Positions 39,367-46,918 of a stretch of 64,000 nucleotides of DNA are shown piece by piece. The notes below the pieces were generated by a model, which worked only from the letters and a program-made list of their open reading frames with translations, did no database searches and was not told where the DNA came from. This DNA is from JAFLCL01 sp964502175 (GTDB lineage: Bacteria; Myxococcota_A; Polyangia; Polyangiales; Sandaracinaceae). Numbering within the stretch: the stretch's first letter is position 1; every line of letters begins with the position of its first letter. Where the stretch lies: the NCBI GenBank assembly GCA_964502175.1, contig CAZCVE010000048.1, positions 1 through 64,000 of the forward strand, given 5' to 3'. A program made the position numbers and the translations under genes.

Positions 39367-40313
39367 GCGTGACCCGTCTCGCCTTCGTCTTCCTCGTGCT
39401 CGCCTCCGTCGCCGCGCCGCGGACGCAGGCGCACGCGCAAGAGGCGGTCTCGCCGGCGCAGCGTGACGAGGCGCGCGCCCTCTTCGAGCGGGCGCTCGTC
39501 GCGATCCAAGAGAGCCGCTTCGGTGTCGCGCGCGACCTCTTGCGTCGCTCGCTGGCCTCGGCGCCCAACACGGGATCGTCGTTCAACCTCGCGATCGCCC
39601 TCCGCGGCACGGGCGAGCTCCGCGCGGCGGTCACGGCGTTCGAGGCGCTGCTCGCGGGTCAGCACGGCTCGCTCAGCGACGCGCAGCGCGCGCAGGCGAG
39701 CGCGCTCCTCGCGTCCACGCGACGCGAGCTCGGCCAGCTGAGCATCGACGTGACCGGCGCGCCGGTCGTGGAGATCCGCGTCGACGGCGAGCTCGTCGGC
39801 GAAGCGCGCGAAGGTCAGCGCCTCGACACGGCGATCGATCCCGGAGAGCACGTGCTCACCGCGAGCGCGCCGCACCGCACGCCCTACGAGCAGCGGCTCG
39901 TGGTCGCGACGAGCGCTCGCGTCGAGGTGCGCGCGGAGCTCGGCGCCACGCTCGCGGGCACGTTGGTCGTCGAGGCCGCGAGCCCGGACACGATCGTCGA
40001 GATCGCGGGCGTCGCGCGCAGCCGCGGCAGCGTCTCGCGCGAGCTGCCTCCGGGGGAGTACCGGGTGTCGATCGCGCGCGGCGATCACCTCGAGACGCGC
40101 GACGTGCGCGTCGAGAGCGGCGCGCTCGTGCGCTTCGCGTTCGCGAACGAAGAGAGCACGCCGGTGCTCGAGAGCCCGTGGCTCTGGACCGGTCTCGGCG
40201 TCGCGGTGATCGGTGGCGTGCTCGCGATCGTCTTGCCGCTCACCATCGTGAGCGAGGCGCCGCCCGTGACCGATCCCGTCTATCCCGTGGTGATGACGCT
40301 CTCGCTGCCGTGA
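39363..40313 (+). CDS. Exported TPR and PEGA-like protein with C-terminal membrane anchor
   Basis: 316 residues. Signal peptide (about 1-26), then TPR-like repeats (EARALFERALVAIQESRFGVARDLLRRSL..., FNLAIALRGTGELRAAVTAFEALL), then two PEGA-like beta units (PVVEIRVDGELVGEAREG; DTIVEIAGVARSRGSVSRELPPGEYRVSI), then a C-terminal membrane helix (LWTGLGVAVIGGVLAIVLPL). It is probably a periplasmic partner of the co-translated kinase; PEGA domains often follow such kinases in myxobacteria. The gene at 44731 is a shorter relative in layout (TPR plus C-terminal helix). Confidence 0.75.
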   Translation: MSVTRLAFVFLVLASVAAPRTQAHAQEAVSPAQRDEARALFERALVAIQESRFGVARDLLRRSLASAPNTGSSFNLAIALRGTGELRAAVTAFEALLAGQHGSLSDAQRAQASALLASTRRELGQLSIDVTGAPVVEIRVDGELVGEAREGQRLDTAIDPGEHVLTASAPHRTPYEQRLVVATSARVEVRAELGATLAGTLVVEAASPDTIVEIAGVARSRGSVSRELPPGEYRVSIARGDHLETRDVRVESGALVRFAFANEESTPVLESPWLWTGLGVAVIGGVLAIVLPLTIVSEAPPVTDPVYPVVMTLSLP

Positions 40314-40320
40314 GCGAGCG

Positions 40321-41715
40321 TCACTCGTAGCGCGGCGCGACCACGCTCTCCCAGAGCGGTCGGTAGAACTGGTAGCCGTCCTCGCGACCGTCGGGCGGCA
40401 GCACGAAGACGCCGCGATCGCTGCCTCGCGCGTAGCTGCGGTAGCCGTGCTCGGCCTTGTAGAAGAGGTCGGTCGAGCCGACGCGCACGCGCGCGATCGC
40501 TGCGTCGAGCGAGGCGTCGCGATCGAGCACGCCGTACGCGAGGAGCACGAGGTGGTTCGTGAGGTTCGGCTTGTAGCCGTCCCACGCGTAGGTGATCGAG
40601 CTGCGCGGCCCGTTCGCGTCGCTGCTGTCGAGCTCCTTCAGCTGCCCCTCTTCGCCGAGGTTCGGCAGCGCCGAGCAGCCCTCCACGATGACGCCGCTGC
40701 GGACGCCGCCGCCCACGTCGCGGCCGGCGCCGTCTTCGAGGCCACACGCGACGGTGCCCGAGAACGTGTCTCTGGTGAGCGCGACGAAGATCTCGTCGAG
40801 CGCGCCGAGGTCGTGCCCGAGGTACGCGTAGCCCTCGATCGCCGTCTCGATCTCCGCCGCCGACGGTCCCCCCGAGCTCGCGAAGGTGCCGTGCAGGTTC
40901 ACGAGCCCCGCGGTCTCGAGCTCGGTGGTGAACGCGTCGTGGTCGTAGCCGTCGAGGAACGTGCGCGTCGCCTCTGCGCCGCCGAGGTAGAGGCTCGACA
41001 CGATCATCGCGCCGACCATTCCTTCTCGAAAGTTGGGGTTCCATCCGCGGTTGAGGTTCGTGTCGCCGTCGAGGCCCGTGGGCGTGCCGCCGCCTGCGTA
41101 GCTGCGATCAGACGTCGTGTACGCGGACGCGACGAGCGTGGCGCGCATCACGAGGTCGGCCCGGTGTTGCTCGTCAGCGTCGAGGCGTGACCACACGCGC
41201 GGCGTGAGTCGCGCGATCGCGATCATGCCCGTCATCGTGCGCTCCCACTGCGCGAGGTAGCCGCCGTTGCCGAACGGATCGCGGCCGTCGCCGATCACGT
41301 AGCGGATCTGGGCGAGGAGCCGATCGTCGACGCTCGCATCGCCACCGAACGCAGCGACCGCGAGGACGATCGAGCTGCCGTCGCAGCCCGAGCAGAAGCG
41401 CTCTCCGCGAGCGTTCGCCCCGAACCAACCGAGCGGCGCTGCGATCGCCTCGGCGATCGTCTCCGCGGGGAGCGAGCCGAGAGCGGGTGGGACCGCCGCG
41501 TCGTCGCCCATCGCCCCCGGCGCGTCGATCGGCGGTGCGTCGAGCGGCGTCCCGGTGTCGTCGGTGGCGAGCACGCTGCCGTCGAACGTCCGCGCGTCGA
41601 CCGCGCGCCCCGCGTCGCCATCGATCGTGGTCATCGTCCCCTCGCACGCGACGAGCGCGAGCGAGCACGCGAGGACCGGGAGCCGCCACGAGCGCGGAGA
41701 TCGCAGGGTGTGCAT
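40321..41715 (-). CDS. Secreted lipoprotein with alpha-helical toroid-like domain, unknown enzyme
   Basis: 464 residues. Lipobox LVAC (C24) and an Asp/Ala/Pro linker to about residue 75. The rest is helical with conserved-looking aromatic and acidic motifs (LGWFGANARGERFCSGCDGSS; LNRGWNPNFREGMVGAMIVSSLYLGG; AIEGYAYLGHDLGALDEIF). This pattern resembles alpha/alpha-toroid polysaccharide-active proteins, but I cannot assign a family. Leaderless: TACGCT lies 6 bases before the ATG. It is one of three genes behind the shared GCGATCGA-CTGTAA element. Confidence 0.6.
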   Translation of the reverse strand: MHTLRSPRSWRLPVLACSLALVACEGTMTTIDGDAGRAVDARTFDGSVLATDDTGTPLDAPPIDAPGAMGDDAAVPPALGSLPAETIAEAIAAPLGWFGANARGERFCSGCDGSSIVLAVAAFGGDASVDDRLLAQIRYVIGDGRDPFGNGGYLAQWERTMTGMIAIARLTPRVWSRLDADEQHRADLVMRATLVASAYTTSDRSYAGGGTPTGLDGDTNLNRGWNPNFREGMVGAMIVSSLYLGGAEATRTFLDGYDHDAFTTELETAGLVNLHGTFASSGGPSAAEIETAIEGYAYLGHDLGALDEIFVALTRDTFSGTVACGLEDGAGRDVGGGVRSGVIVEGCSALPNLGEEGQLKELDSSDANGPRSSITYAWDGYKPNLTNHLVLLAYGVLDRDASLDAAIARVRVGSTDLFYKAEHGYRSYARGSDRGVFVLPPDGREDGYQFYRPLWESVVAPRYE

Positions 41716-41721
41716 GCGCCG

Positions 41722-41765
41722 AGCGTACGTGGTGTCGCCGTGAGCGGCGCTTACAGCTCGATCGC
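41722..41765 (-). promoter_or_regulatory. Promoter with shared upstream element GCGATCGAGCTGTAA, leaderless
   Basis: On the minus strand the element at 41765-41751 abuts the -35 position (GCGCCG, poor), then 17 bases, then -10 TACGCT (41727-41722), 6 bases before ATG 41715. The poor -35 suits a promoter that needs an activator at the element. Confidence 0.5.
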
Positions 41766-41779
41766 GACGCCCACTCGCC

Positions 41780-41809
41780 TTGTGACGCGACGAAGGAAGT
41801 CGCTACCCT
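41780..41809 (+). promoter_or_regulatory. Promoter TTGTGA-18-TACCCT, leaderless
   Basis: -35 TTGTGA at 41780-41785, 18-base spacer, -10 TACCCT at 41804-41809, ending 6 bases before GTG 41816. Divergent from the 41715 promoter. Confidence 0.5.
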
Positions 41810-41815
41810 GAGGCC

Positions 41816-42973
41816 GTGTCTCGTCACTGGCTCCCGCTCGGCTTCGCTTGTCTCCTCTGCATCTCTGGCTGCCGCATCGACTACGACCTCCGTGACGCGG
41901 GGCCGGATGCGCTCGGTCTCGACGCCAGCGCCGACGCCGACGACAGCCCCGTCGACGACGCTCCCCTCGCGTCCGACGCGGGCAGCGACTCGCCCATGGA
42001 CGATGCGCCGATCGATCGCTGCGGCGACGGAACGCGCGACCCCGAAGAGGAGTGCGACGACGGCGATCGCGACGACCTCGACGCGTGCGTGAGGTGCCGG
42101 CTGGCCCGCTGCGGCGACGGATTCGTGCGTCGCTCCGTGGAGGACTGCGACGACATGAACGCGGTGGACGACGACGGCTGTACGACGGCCTGCGTGGTGT
42201 GCCCCGCGGGCGCGGACACGACGTTCATCTCGCCCACCGACCACCACTGCTACAGCTGGCACGACGTCTCGGACAGCTTCACCGAGGCGCGCGAGCGATG
42301 TCACGGCGTGGTGGGCGGCGGACACTCGTTCGGCTGGGGCGCGCACCCGGCGACGTTCGCGACGGGCGCGGACAACGACGACGTGGTCGCTGCGCTCGCG
42401 CCGACCTCGCCCGCGTGGATCGGCATGCACTCGTTCGCGCCGCGATCGGACTTCGAGTGGGACGATGGTCCGCTGGCCTACAGCCGGTGGGGACCGTTCG
42501 AGCCATCGGCGATGAACGTGCCCGTGGTGGCGGAGACGAGTGGCGCGTGGCGCGTGGTCACCGACACGACGCGCTTCGGTCGCCTCTGCGAGCACGAGAT
42601 GGGCTGGTTGATCCGTCCGACCGACGCGCACGCCTACGCCTACTTCGGCGATGCGGTCCTCACGTGGGCGCTCGCGGAGGCCCGCTGCGTCAGCCTCGGC
42701 GGACACCTGCTCGACGTGGGCTCCGCGGCGGAGCAGGGCTTTCTGCTCGGCCTCGTCTCGCAGCCGCAGGAGACGTGGATCGGCCTGAGCGACGGCGTGA
42801 CCGAGGGCGACTTCGAGTGGAGCTCGGGGGCGGCGCTCACCTACACGTTCTGGGAGCCGGGCGAGCCCGACGGTGCCGGCGCGGACGACTGCGTCGTGAC
42901 CGAAGCAGGGCTCGGTCGCTGGCACGACCGCAGCTGCGACGAAGACCACGACTACGTCTGCGAGCTCGACTGA
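41816..42973 (+). CDS. Lipoprotein with DUF4215-type repeats and two C-type lectin-like domains
   Basis: 385 residues. The signal ends CISGC (C19), followed by an Asp/Ala-rich linker (about 22-60). Two cysteine repeats of the DUF4215 type come next (CGDGTRDPEEECDDGD; CGDGFVRRSVEDCDD...DDDGCTTAC). Two C-type lectin-like domains (about 135-255 and 262-385) follow; the second is complete, with ALAEARCVSLGGHLL, WIGLSD, FEWSSG, WEPGEPDG and a final CYV-type end DYVCELD. EPD is the calcium/sugar-binding type of motif. It likely binds surface glycans or proteins outside the cell. Confidence 0.82.
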   Translation: MSRHWLPLGFACLLCISGCRIDYDLRDAGPDALGLDASADADDSPVDDAPLASDAGSDSPMDDAPIDRCGDGTRDPEEECDDGDRDDLDACVRCRLARCGDGFVRRSVEDCDDMNAVDDDGCTTACVVCPAGADTTFISPTDHHCYSWHDVSDSFTEARERCHGVVGGGHSFGWGAHPATFATGADNDDVVAALAPTSPAWIGMHSFAPRSDFEWDDGPLAYSRWGPFEPSAMNVPVVAETSGAWRVVTDTTRFGRLCEHEMGWLIRPTDAHAYAYFGDAVLTWALAEARCVSLGGHLLDVGSAAEQGFLLGLVSQPQETWIGLSDGVTEGDFEWSSGAALTYTFWEPGEPDGAGADDCVVTEAGLGRWHDRSCDEDHDYVCELD

Positions 42974-42999
42974 TCACCCTCTGAAAGACGCGCGAGGTC

Positions 43000-43028
43000 T
43001 TGACATGGCGCGCGCGGAGCGCGACAGA
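43000..43028 (+). promoter_or_regulatory. Promoter TTGACA-17-GACAGA before fabI
   Basis: Perfect -35 TTGACA (43000-43005), 17 bases, then GACAGA (43023-43028), ending 8 bases before the ATG. No ribosome-binding site, so probably leaderless. The -10 is weak, offset by the consensus -35. Confidence 0.5.
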
Positions 43029-43036
43029 CGCGGCCC

Positions 43037-43972
43037 ATGTTGAGCATCGATCTCTCGGGCAAGCGCGCGTTCGTCGCGGGCGTCGCGGACGACGGCGGAT
43101 TCGGGTTCGCGATCGCGAAGTCGCTGGCCGAAGCGGGCTGCAAGGTGTCCGTCGGCGCCTGGCCGCCCGCGATGGGCATCTTCGAGACGCTGCTCTCGCG
43201 TGGAAGGATCGACGAGTCGCGCAAGCTCTCGAACGGCACGCTGCTCGACTTCGAGCTGATCGTGCCGTTCGACGCCGACTACGACGCGATGGAGCTCGTG
43301 CCGGAGGAGATCAAGTCGAACCGCCGCTACCGCGAGCGCGGTGACTTCACGATCTCGGGCGCGGCGAAGACCTGCGTCGAGAAGCTCGGTGAGCAGCCGT
43401 TCGACGTGGTGGTGCACGCCCTCGCGAACGGCCCCGAGGTGAAGAACCCGCTGCTCCAGACGAGCCGCAAGGGCTACCTCGCGGCGATGGGCGCGAGCGC
43501 GTACTCGTTCGTGTCGCTGCTCCAGCACTTCGCGCCGATCACCAAGCCGGGCGGCGCGTTCCTCAACCTCACGTACCTCGCCGGCGAGCGCGTCGTGCCC
43601 GGCTACGGCGGCGGCATGTCGAGCGCCAAGGCCGCGCTCGAGAGCGACACGCGCGTCCTCGCGTACGAGGCGGGGCGCAAGTACGGCCACCGCGTGAACT
43701 CGATCAGCGCAGGCCCGTACGCGTCGCGCGCGGCCTCGGCGATCGGCTTCATCCAGAAGATGATCGACTACTACGCGCACGCCTCGCCGCTGCCCGGTGA
43801 GCTCACCTCCGAGGAGGTCGGCAACGTGGCCGCGTTCCTCGCGAGCCCGCTCTCGAGCGGCATCACCGGCACCGTGATCCACGTCGATCGCGGCTACCAC
43901 GGCATGGCCGTGCCGCATGATCTCGACACGCTCCTCACGCCGAGGGTCCAAGCGGACCCTCCCCCGCGCTGA
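43037..43972 (+). CDS. fabI: Enoyl-ACP reductase FabI, plant/apicomplexan-like type
   Basis: 311 residues. It reduces enoyl-ACP in fatty acid synthesis. The NAD-binding AGVADDGGFG is at 14-23. Active-site residues are Tyr in LTY (Y180) and GY (Y190) and Lys in SSAK (K198). Between about 54 and 100 it carries an insertion (RGRIDESRKLSNG to NRRYRERG) that standard E. coli FabI (262 residues) lacks and that is typical of chloroplast, apicomplexan and chlamydial-type enzymes. Stretches such as LANGPEV, QTSRKGYLAA and PGYGGGMSSAKAALESDTRVLA are close to plant ENR as I recall it. The last residues overlap a hairpin. Confidence 0.92.
   Translation: MLSIDLSGKRAFVAGVADDGGFGFAIAKSLAEAGCKVSVGAWPPAMGIFETLLSRGRIDESRKLSNGTLLDFELIVPFDADYDAMELVPEEIKSNRRYRERGDFTISGAAKTCVEKLGEQPFDVVVHALANGPEVKNPLLQTSRKGYLAAMGASAYSFVSLLQHFAPITKPGGAFLNLTYLAGERVVPGYGGGMSSAKAALESDTRVLAYEAGRKYGHRVNSISAGPYASRAASAIGFIQKMIDYYAHASPLPGELTSEEVGNVAAFLASPLSSGITGTVIHVDRGYHGMAVPHDLDTLLTPRVQADPPPR
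43942..43961. terminator. Hairpin GAGGGTCC-AAGC-GGACCCTC at the fabI 3' end
   Basis: A perfect 8-base stem with a 4-base loop lies inside the last codons of fabI, followed by CCCCCGC and GC-rich repeats to about 44040. It probably ends fabI transcription; no T-tract follows. Confidence 0.5.
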
Positions 43973-44076
43973 GCGGGGCCCCCTCCCGCTCCACGCGCTG
44001 TGCGCGTGCTCCGCGCGGGGCCCCAACCCCGCTTGCGGCTTCGCCGACGATCCACTGACGAAAGAAAGGTTCCATC

Positions 44077-44556
44077 ATGGCGACGAACGAGCTCCCTCCC
44101 TGCGGCCTCTACCGGACGCTCGAGCAGATCGGCGGCATCCCCGCGGGTCGCCTCGTCTACTTCCACAACCACGGTGATCCGGGCGCGGGCATGTACCTGC
44201 CCGAGTCGTGGCTCGGAAACCGCGCGAAGTTCCAGCGACAGGGTCACCTTCTGCCGAAGCAGAGCGACGCGCAGAAGCTCGTGCCGCTTCCGTCCGAGGG
44301 CTTCTATCGCGTGGAGAAGAGCTTCCACTGCTGCGAGAAGAAGTGCCGCCTCTACGAGACCGACTCGCTCGTGCAGCTCGGCTACAACGGCGAGGGCTCG
44401 CCGATCTTGTTCGAGCCGTCGTGGGAGGGCGCCGCGCTCGCGCTGCCCGATCGCGGGACGCGCATCGACTTCGAGGCGCTGCTCTCGATCGCCCCTCTCC
44501 GGGTGGTGACGAAGCAGGGCGGCGAAGGCGGCGCGGACCCCTTCTTCGTGCACTGA
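44077..44556 (+). CDS. Unknown conserved-looking small protein
   Basis: 159 residues, no recognised family. The protein is soluble, with a compact pattern of aromatic and glycine residues (LVYFHNHGDPGAGMYLPESWLGNRAKF) and a cysteine triplet FHCCEKKC in the middle, which might bind a metal. A ribosome-binding AAAGG lies about 8 bases upstream of the ATG. It lies 104 bases downstream of fabI, separated from it by GC hairpins, so it may have its own promoter. Confidence 0.6.
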   Translation: MATNELPPCGLYRTLEQIGGIPAGRLVYFHNHGDPGAGMYLPESWLGNRAKFQRQGHLLPKQSDAQKLVPLPSEGFYRVEKSFHCCEKKCRLYETDSLVQLGYNGEGSPILFEPSWEGAALALPDRGTRIDFEALLSIAPLRVVTKQGGEGGADPFFVH

Positions 44557-44630
44557 GTTTGTCGGGCGAGGGGCCCCGGCCCCTCTGCACACCCCGTCGC
44601 TCCTTCGTCGCAGACTCCTCAGTCGCTCCC

Positions 44631-44672
44631 GCTCCAGGGGTCAGCCGAGCTGACCCCGCCGCGAGGCGCCCC
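44631..44672. terminator. GC hairpin repeat (GGGGTCAG stem), second copy of a family
   Basis: GCTCCA, then GGGGTCAG-CCGAG-CTGACCCC (stem 8, 44637-44657), then GCCGCGAGGCGCCCC. The frame matches the element at 14476-14515 while the stem sequence differs but stays paired, which suggests selection for the structure. Confidence 0.6.
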
Positions 44673-44717
44673 CCGGAGACTCAGCACCGTTGCTTCGTGC
44701 ACTGACGGTCAGGGCGC

Positions 44718-44723
44718 TATCAT
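44718..44723 (+). promoter_or_regulatory. -10 box TATCAT, leaderless
   Basis: TATCAT ends 7 bases before ATG 44731, with no ribosome-binding site. It is the closest match to TATAAT in the window. Confidence 0.5.
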
Positions 44724-44730
44724 CGGCGCA

Positions 44731-45342
44731 ATGCACGTCACTCGTCGCGGGGACGAGCGATCGGCCCTCTGGGTCGCCTTCGCCGTCATCATCGTCTCGG
44801 CTCTCTTCGGAGGGAGCGCGTCGGCTCAGGCCGGCGGCGAGGCGCCCGATCGTGACGTGGAGGCGCGCGCGATCTTCCAGTCCGGTCGAGACGCCTACGC
44901 GCGCGGCGAGTACGCGCAGGCGCTCGAGGCGTTCCGCGACGCGTTCGAGCTCAGCGGCCGCGCGGAGCTGCAGTTCAACATCGGGCAGGCCGCAGATCGC
45001 CTCCGCCGCGATCGCGAAGCGCTCGGCGCGTTCGAGGCGTACCTCACCGCAGTGCCGGGCGCGGAGAACCGCGTCGAGGTCGAGGCGCGCATGCGCGTCT
45101 TGCGCTCCGAGATCGCGCGAGACGACGCGCTCCGCGCGCAGGCCCTGAGCGGCGCCACCGAGCAGCCCGCCTCCGATCCGCCGGTCGTCGAGCAGTGGTG
45201 GTTCTGGACGCTCATCGGCGTCGCCGCGGTGGGCGCCGGCGTGGGCATCGGCTTCGCCGTGGGCAGCCGCGACGAGCTCGCCGCGCCGATGCCGGGCGAT
45301 CTCGGTCCGGGCGGCGTGATCATGGCGCTGGAAGGGCTGTGA
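44731..45342 (+). CDS. Exported TPR protein with C-terminal membrane helix
   Basis: 203 residues. Signal peptide (about 1-33), one or two TPR-like units (ARAIFQSGRDAYARGEYAQALEAFRDAFEL; LQFNIGQAADRLRRDREALGAFEAYL) and a C-terminal hydrophobic helix (WWFWTLIGVAAVGAGVGIGFAV). It lacks the PEGA units of the 39363 protein but has the same order. It is followed after one base by the cysteine-rich lipoprotein gene, so it heads a three-gene operon (44731-48537). Confidence 0.68.
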   Translation: MHVTRRGDERSALWVAFAVIIVSALFGGSASAQAGGEAPDRDVEARAIFQSGRDAYARGEYAQALEAFRDAFELSGRAELQFNIGQAADRLRRDREALGAFEAYLTAVPGAENRVEVEARMRVLRSEIARDDALRAQALSGATEQPASDPPVVEQWWFWTLIGVAAVGAGVGIGFAVGSRDELAAPMPGDLGPGGVIMALEGL

Positions 45343-45343
45343 G

Positions 45344-46918
45344 ATGCGCGCGTGGGTCGCGCTCGTCTCGCTCGCGGCGCTCGCATGCAGCGCGTGCGTC
45401 ACGACGCGCGCGCGCACGCAGGCGGTGATCGAGATCGACGCCGAAGATCGTGTCCGCGCGGAGGCATCGGGTCTGTTCGTCACCGTGCGAGGCGGGCCCG
45501 ATCTCGAGGCGCTCACGGGCACGTTCTCGGACGTCGTGGAGGATCCGAGCTTCCCCGTTCGGCTCACGGTGCTGCCGCGTGACGACGATCCGACGCGCGC
45601 GTGGGAGCTCATCGTCGTCGCGGCCACGAGCGACGGCACGGTCGTGGGGAGGCAGCGCACGCGCGCGCGCTTCCTCGCGGGCACCACGACGTACGTGCGG
45701 CTCTCGTTCGAGGACTGCTGCTTCGACATCGCTGCGGGGTGCGCGAACGATCAGACGTGCAGCAGCTGCGCGTGCACCGCGACGACGACGGTGGATCCCA
45801 CGCAGGACGCGGGCGTGCCGCCGATCGACGCAGCCCCGACCATCGATGCGCCGGGTCTGGACGCCCCGGTGGGCGACGACGCGGGCGGCGACGCAGGATC
45901 GATCGGCTGCGCGAGCCCGCTCGCGTGCCCCGCGCGGCCGTGCGAGCAGGCGAGCTGCAACCGTGGCGTCTGCGAGTACCTGCCGCTCTGCGCTGCGGGC
46001 GAGCTCTGCTGCAACGGTGAGTGCGCGAGCAACTGCGACTGCATGGGCCGCGCTGCGGGCGAGATCTGTCGCGACGCGGACGGGGTCTGTGACGCGAACG
46101 AGACCTGTGACGGCGTGAGCGGCGCATGCCCGCCCGACGTGGCGGCGCCGGTGGGGAGCCTCGAGTGCCGAGCCGCGACGGGGCTCTGCGATCGGGCCGA
46201 GTCGTGCGACGGCGTCTCGCGCGAGTGCCCGATCGATGCGTTCGTCGAAGCGGGCACCACCTGCGGCGGAAGCGCGACGTGCAACGGCCTCGGCACCTGC
46301 ACCACCACGTGCGTCGAGGGTGCGGAGTGCGCGACCTCGAACCCGTGCGCCATCGGCCGCATGGTCTGTAGCCCGAGCCCCGTCTGCGTGGACGCGACGC
46401 CGCGCCCTCCGGGCACGGTGTGTCGGCCGAGCGTCGGTCCGTGCGACGTGGCCGAGACCTGCGAGGGCACCAGCTGCCCGGGCAACGGCTTCGTCGGTGC
46501 CGGGACGGTGTGTCGTCCGGTCGACGGTTCGTGCGACGTCGAGGACGCGTGTACGGGAGCGAGCGCCGACTGTTCGATGGATGCCGTGCGATCGAGCGGC
46601 ACGACCTGTCGCGCGGCCACGGGGATCTGTGACGCCTCCGAGTCCTGTGACGGCAGCACGCCTGCGTGCCCGGCCGACGGCTTCGCGCCCACGACGGTCG
46701 AGTGTCGCGCGCCGATCACGGTCTGCGCGTTGCCCGCGATGTGCCCGGGTACGTCCGCGACCTGCCCACCCAACCCGCCGAACGCCGACTTCACGGAGTG
46801 CGGCCCCTGTGGCTCGACGTGTCTCGCGGGCCTCTGCCGACGCGGCTGCTCCACGTCGCGCTTCTGTTGTGAGAGCCTCGGGACCTGCGTGCGTTCATCC
46901 GACGAGTGCAACCAGTGA
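45344..46918 (+). CDS. Cysteine-rich lipoprotein with disintegrin-like repeats (paralogue A)
   Basis: 524 residues. Lipobox SAC near residue 18, then a beta-rich N-terminal domain of about 110 residues (RAEASGLFVTVRGGPDLEAL...TTTYVRLSFEDCC), then an Asp/Ala/Pro linker. About six cysteine repeats of 30-35 residues follow, with the pattern CR-x3-G-x-CD-x2-E-x-C then DG-x-S-x2-CP-x-D. This pattern resembles the disintegrin domain of ADAM proteins. The protein ends with a separate cysteine knot-like tail (CGSTCLAGLC...FCCESLGTC). The disulfide-rich, exported build suggests a surface adhesion or matrix protein. The stop overlaps the start of its paralogue. Confidence 0.72.
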   Translation: MRAWVALVSLAALACSACVTTRARTQAVIEIDAEDRVRAEASGLFVTVRGGPDLEALTGTFSDVVEDPSFPVRLTVLPRDDDPTRAWELIVVAATSDGTVVGRQRTRARFLAGTTTYVRLSFEDCCFDIAAGCANDQTCSSCACTATTTVDPTQDAGVPPIDAAPTIDAPGLDAPVGDDAGGDAGSIGCASPLACPARPCEQASCNRGVCEYLPLCAAGELCCNGECASNCDCMGRAAGEICRDADGVCDANETCDGVSGACPPDVAAPVGSLECRAATGLCDRAESCDGVSRECPIDAFVEAGTTCGGSATCNGLGTCTTTCVEGAECATSNPCAIGRMVCSPSPVCVDATPRPPGTVCRPSVGPCDVAETCEGTSCPGNGFVGAGTVCRPVDGSCDVEDACTGASADCSMDAVRSSGTTCRAATGICDASESCDGSTPACPADGFAPTTVECRAPITVCALPAMCPGTSATCPPNPPNADFTECGPCGSTCLAGLCRRGCSTSRFCCESLGTCVRSSDECNQ

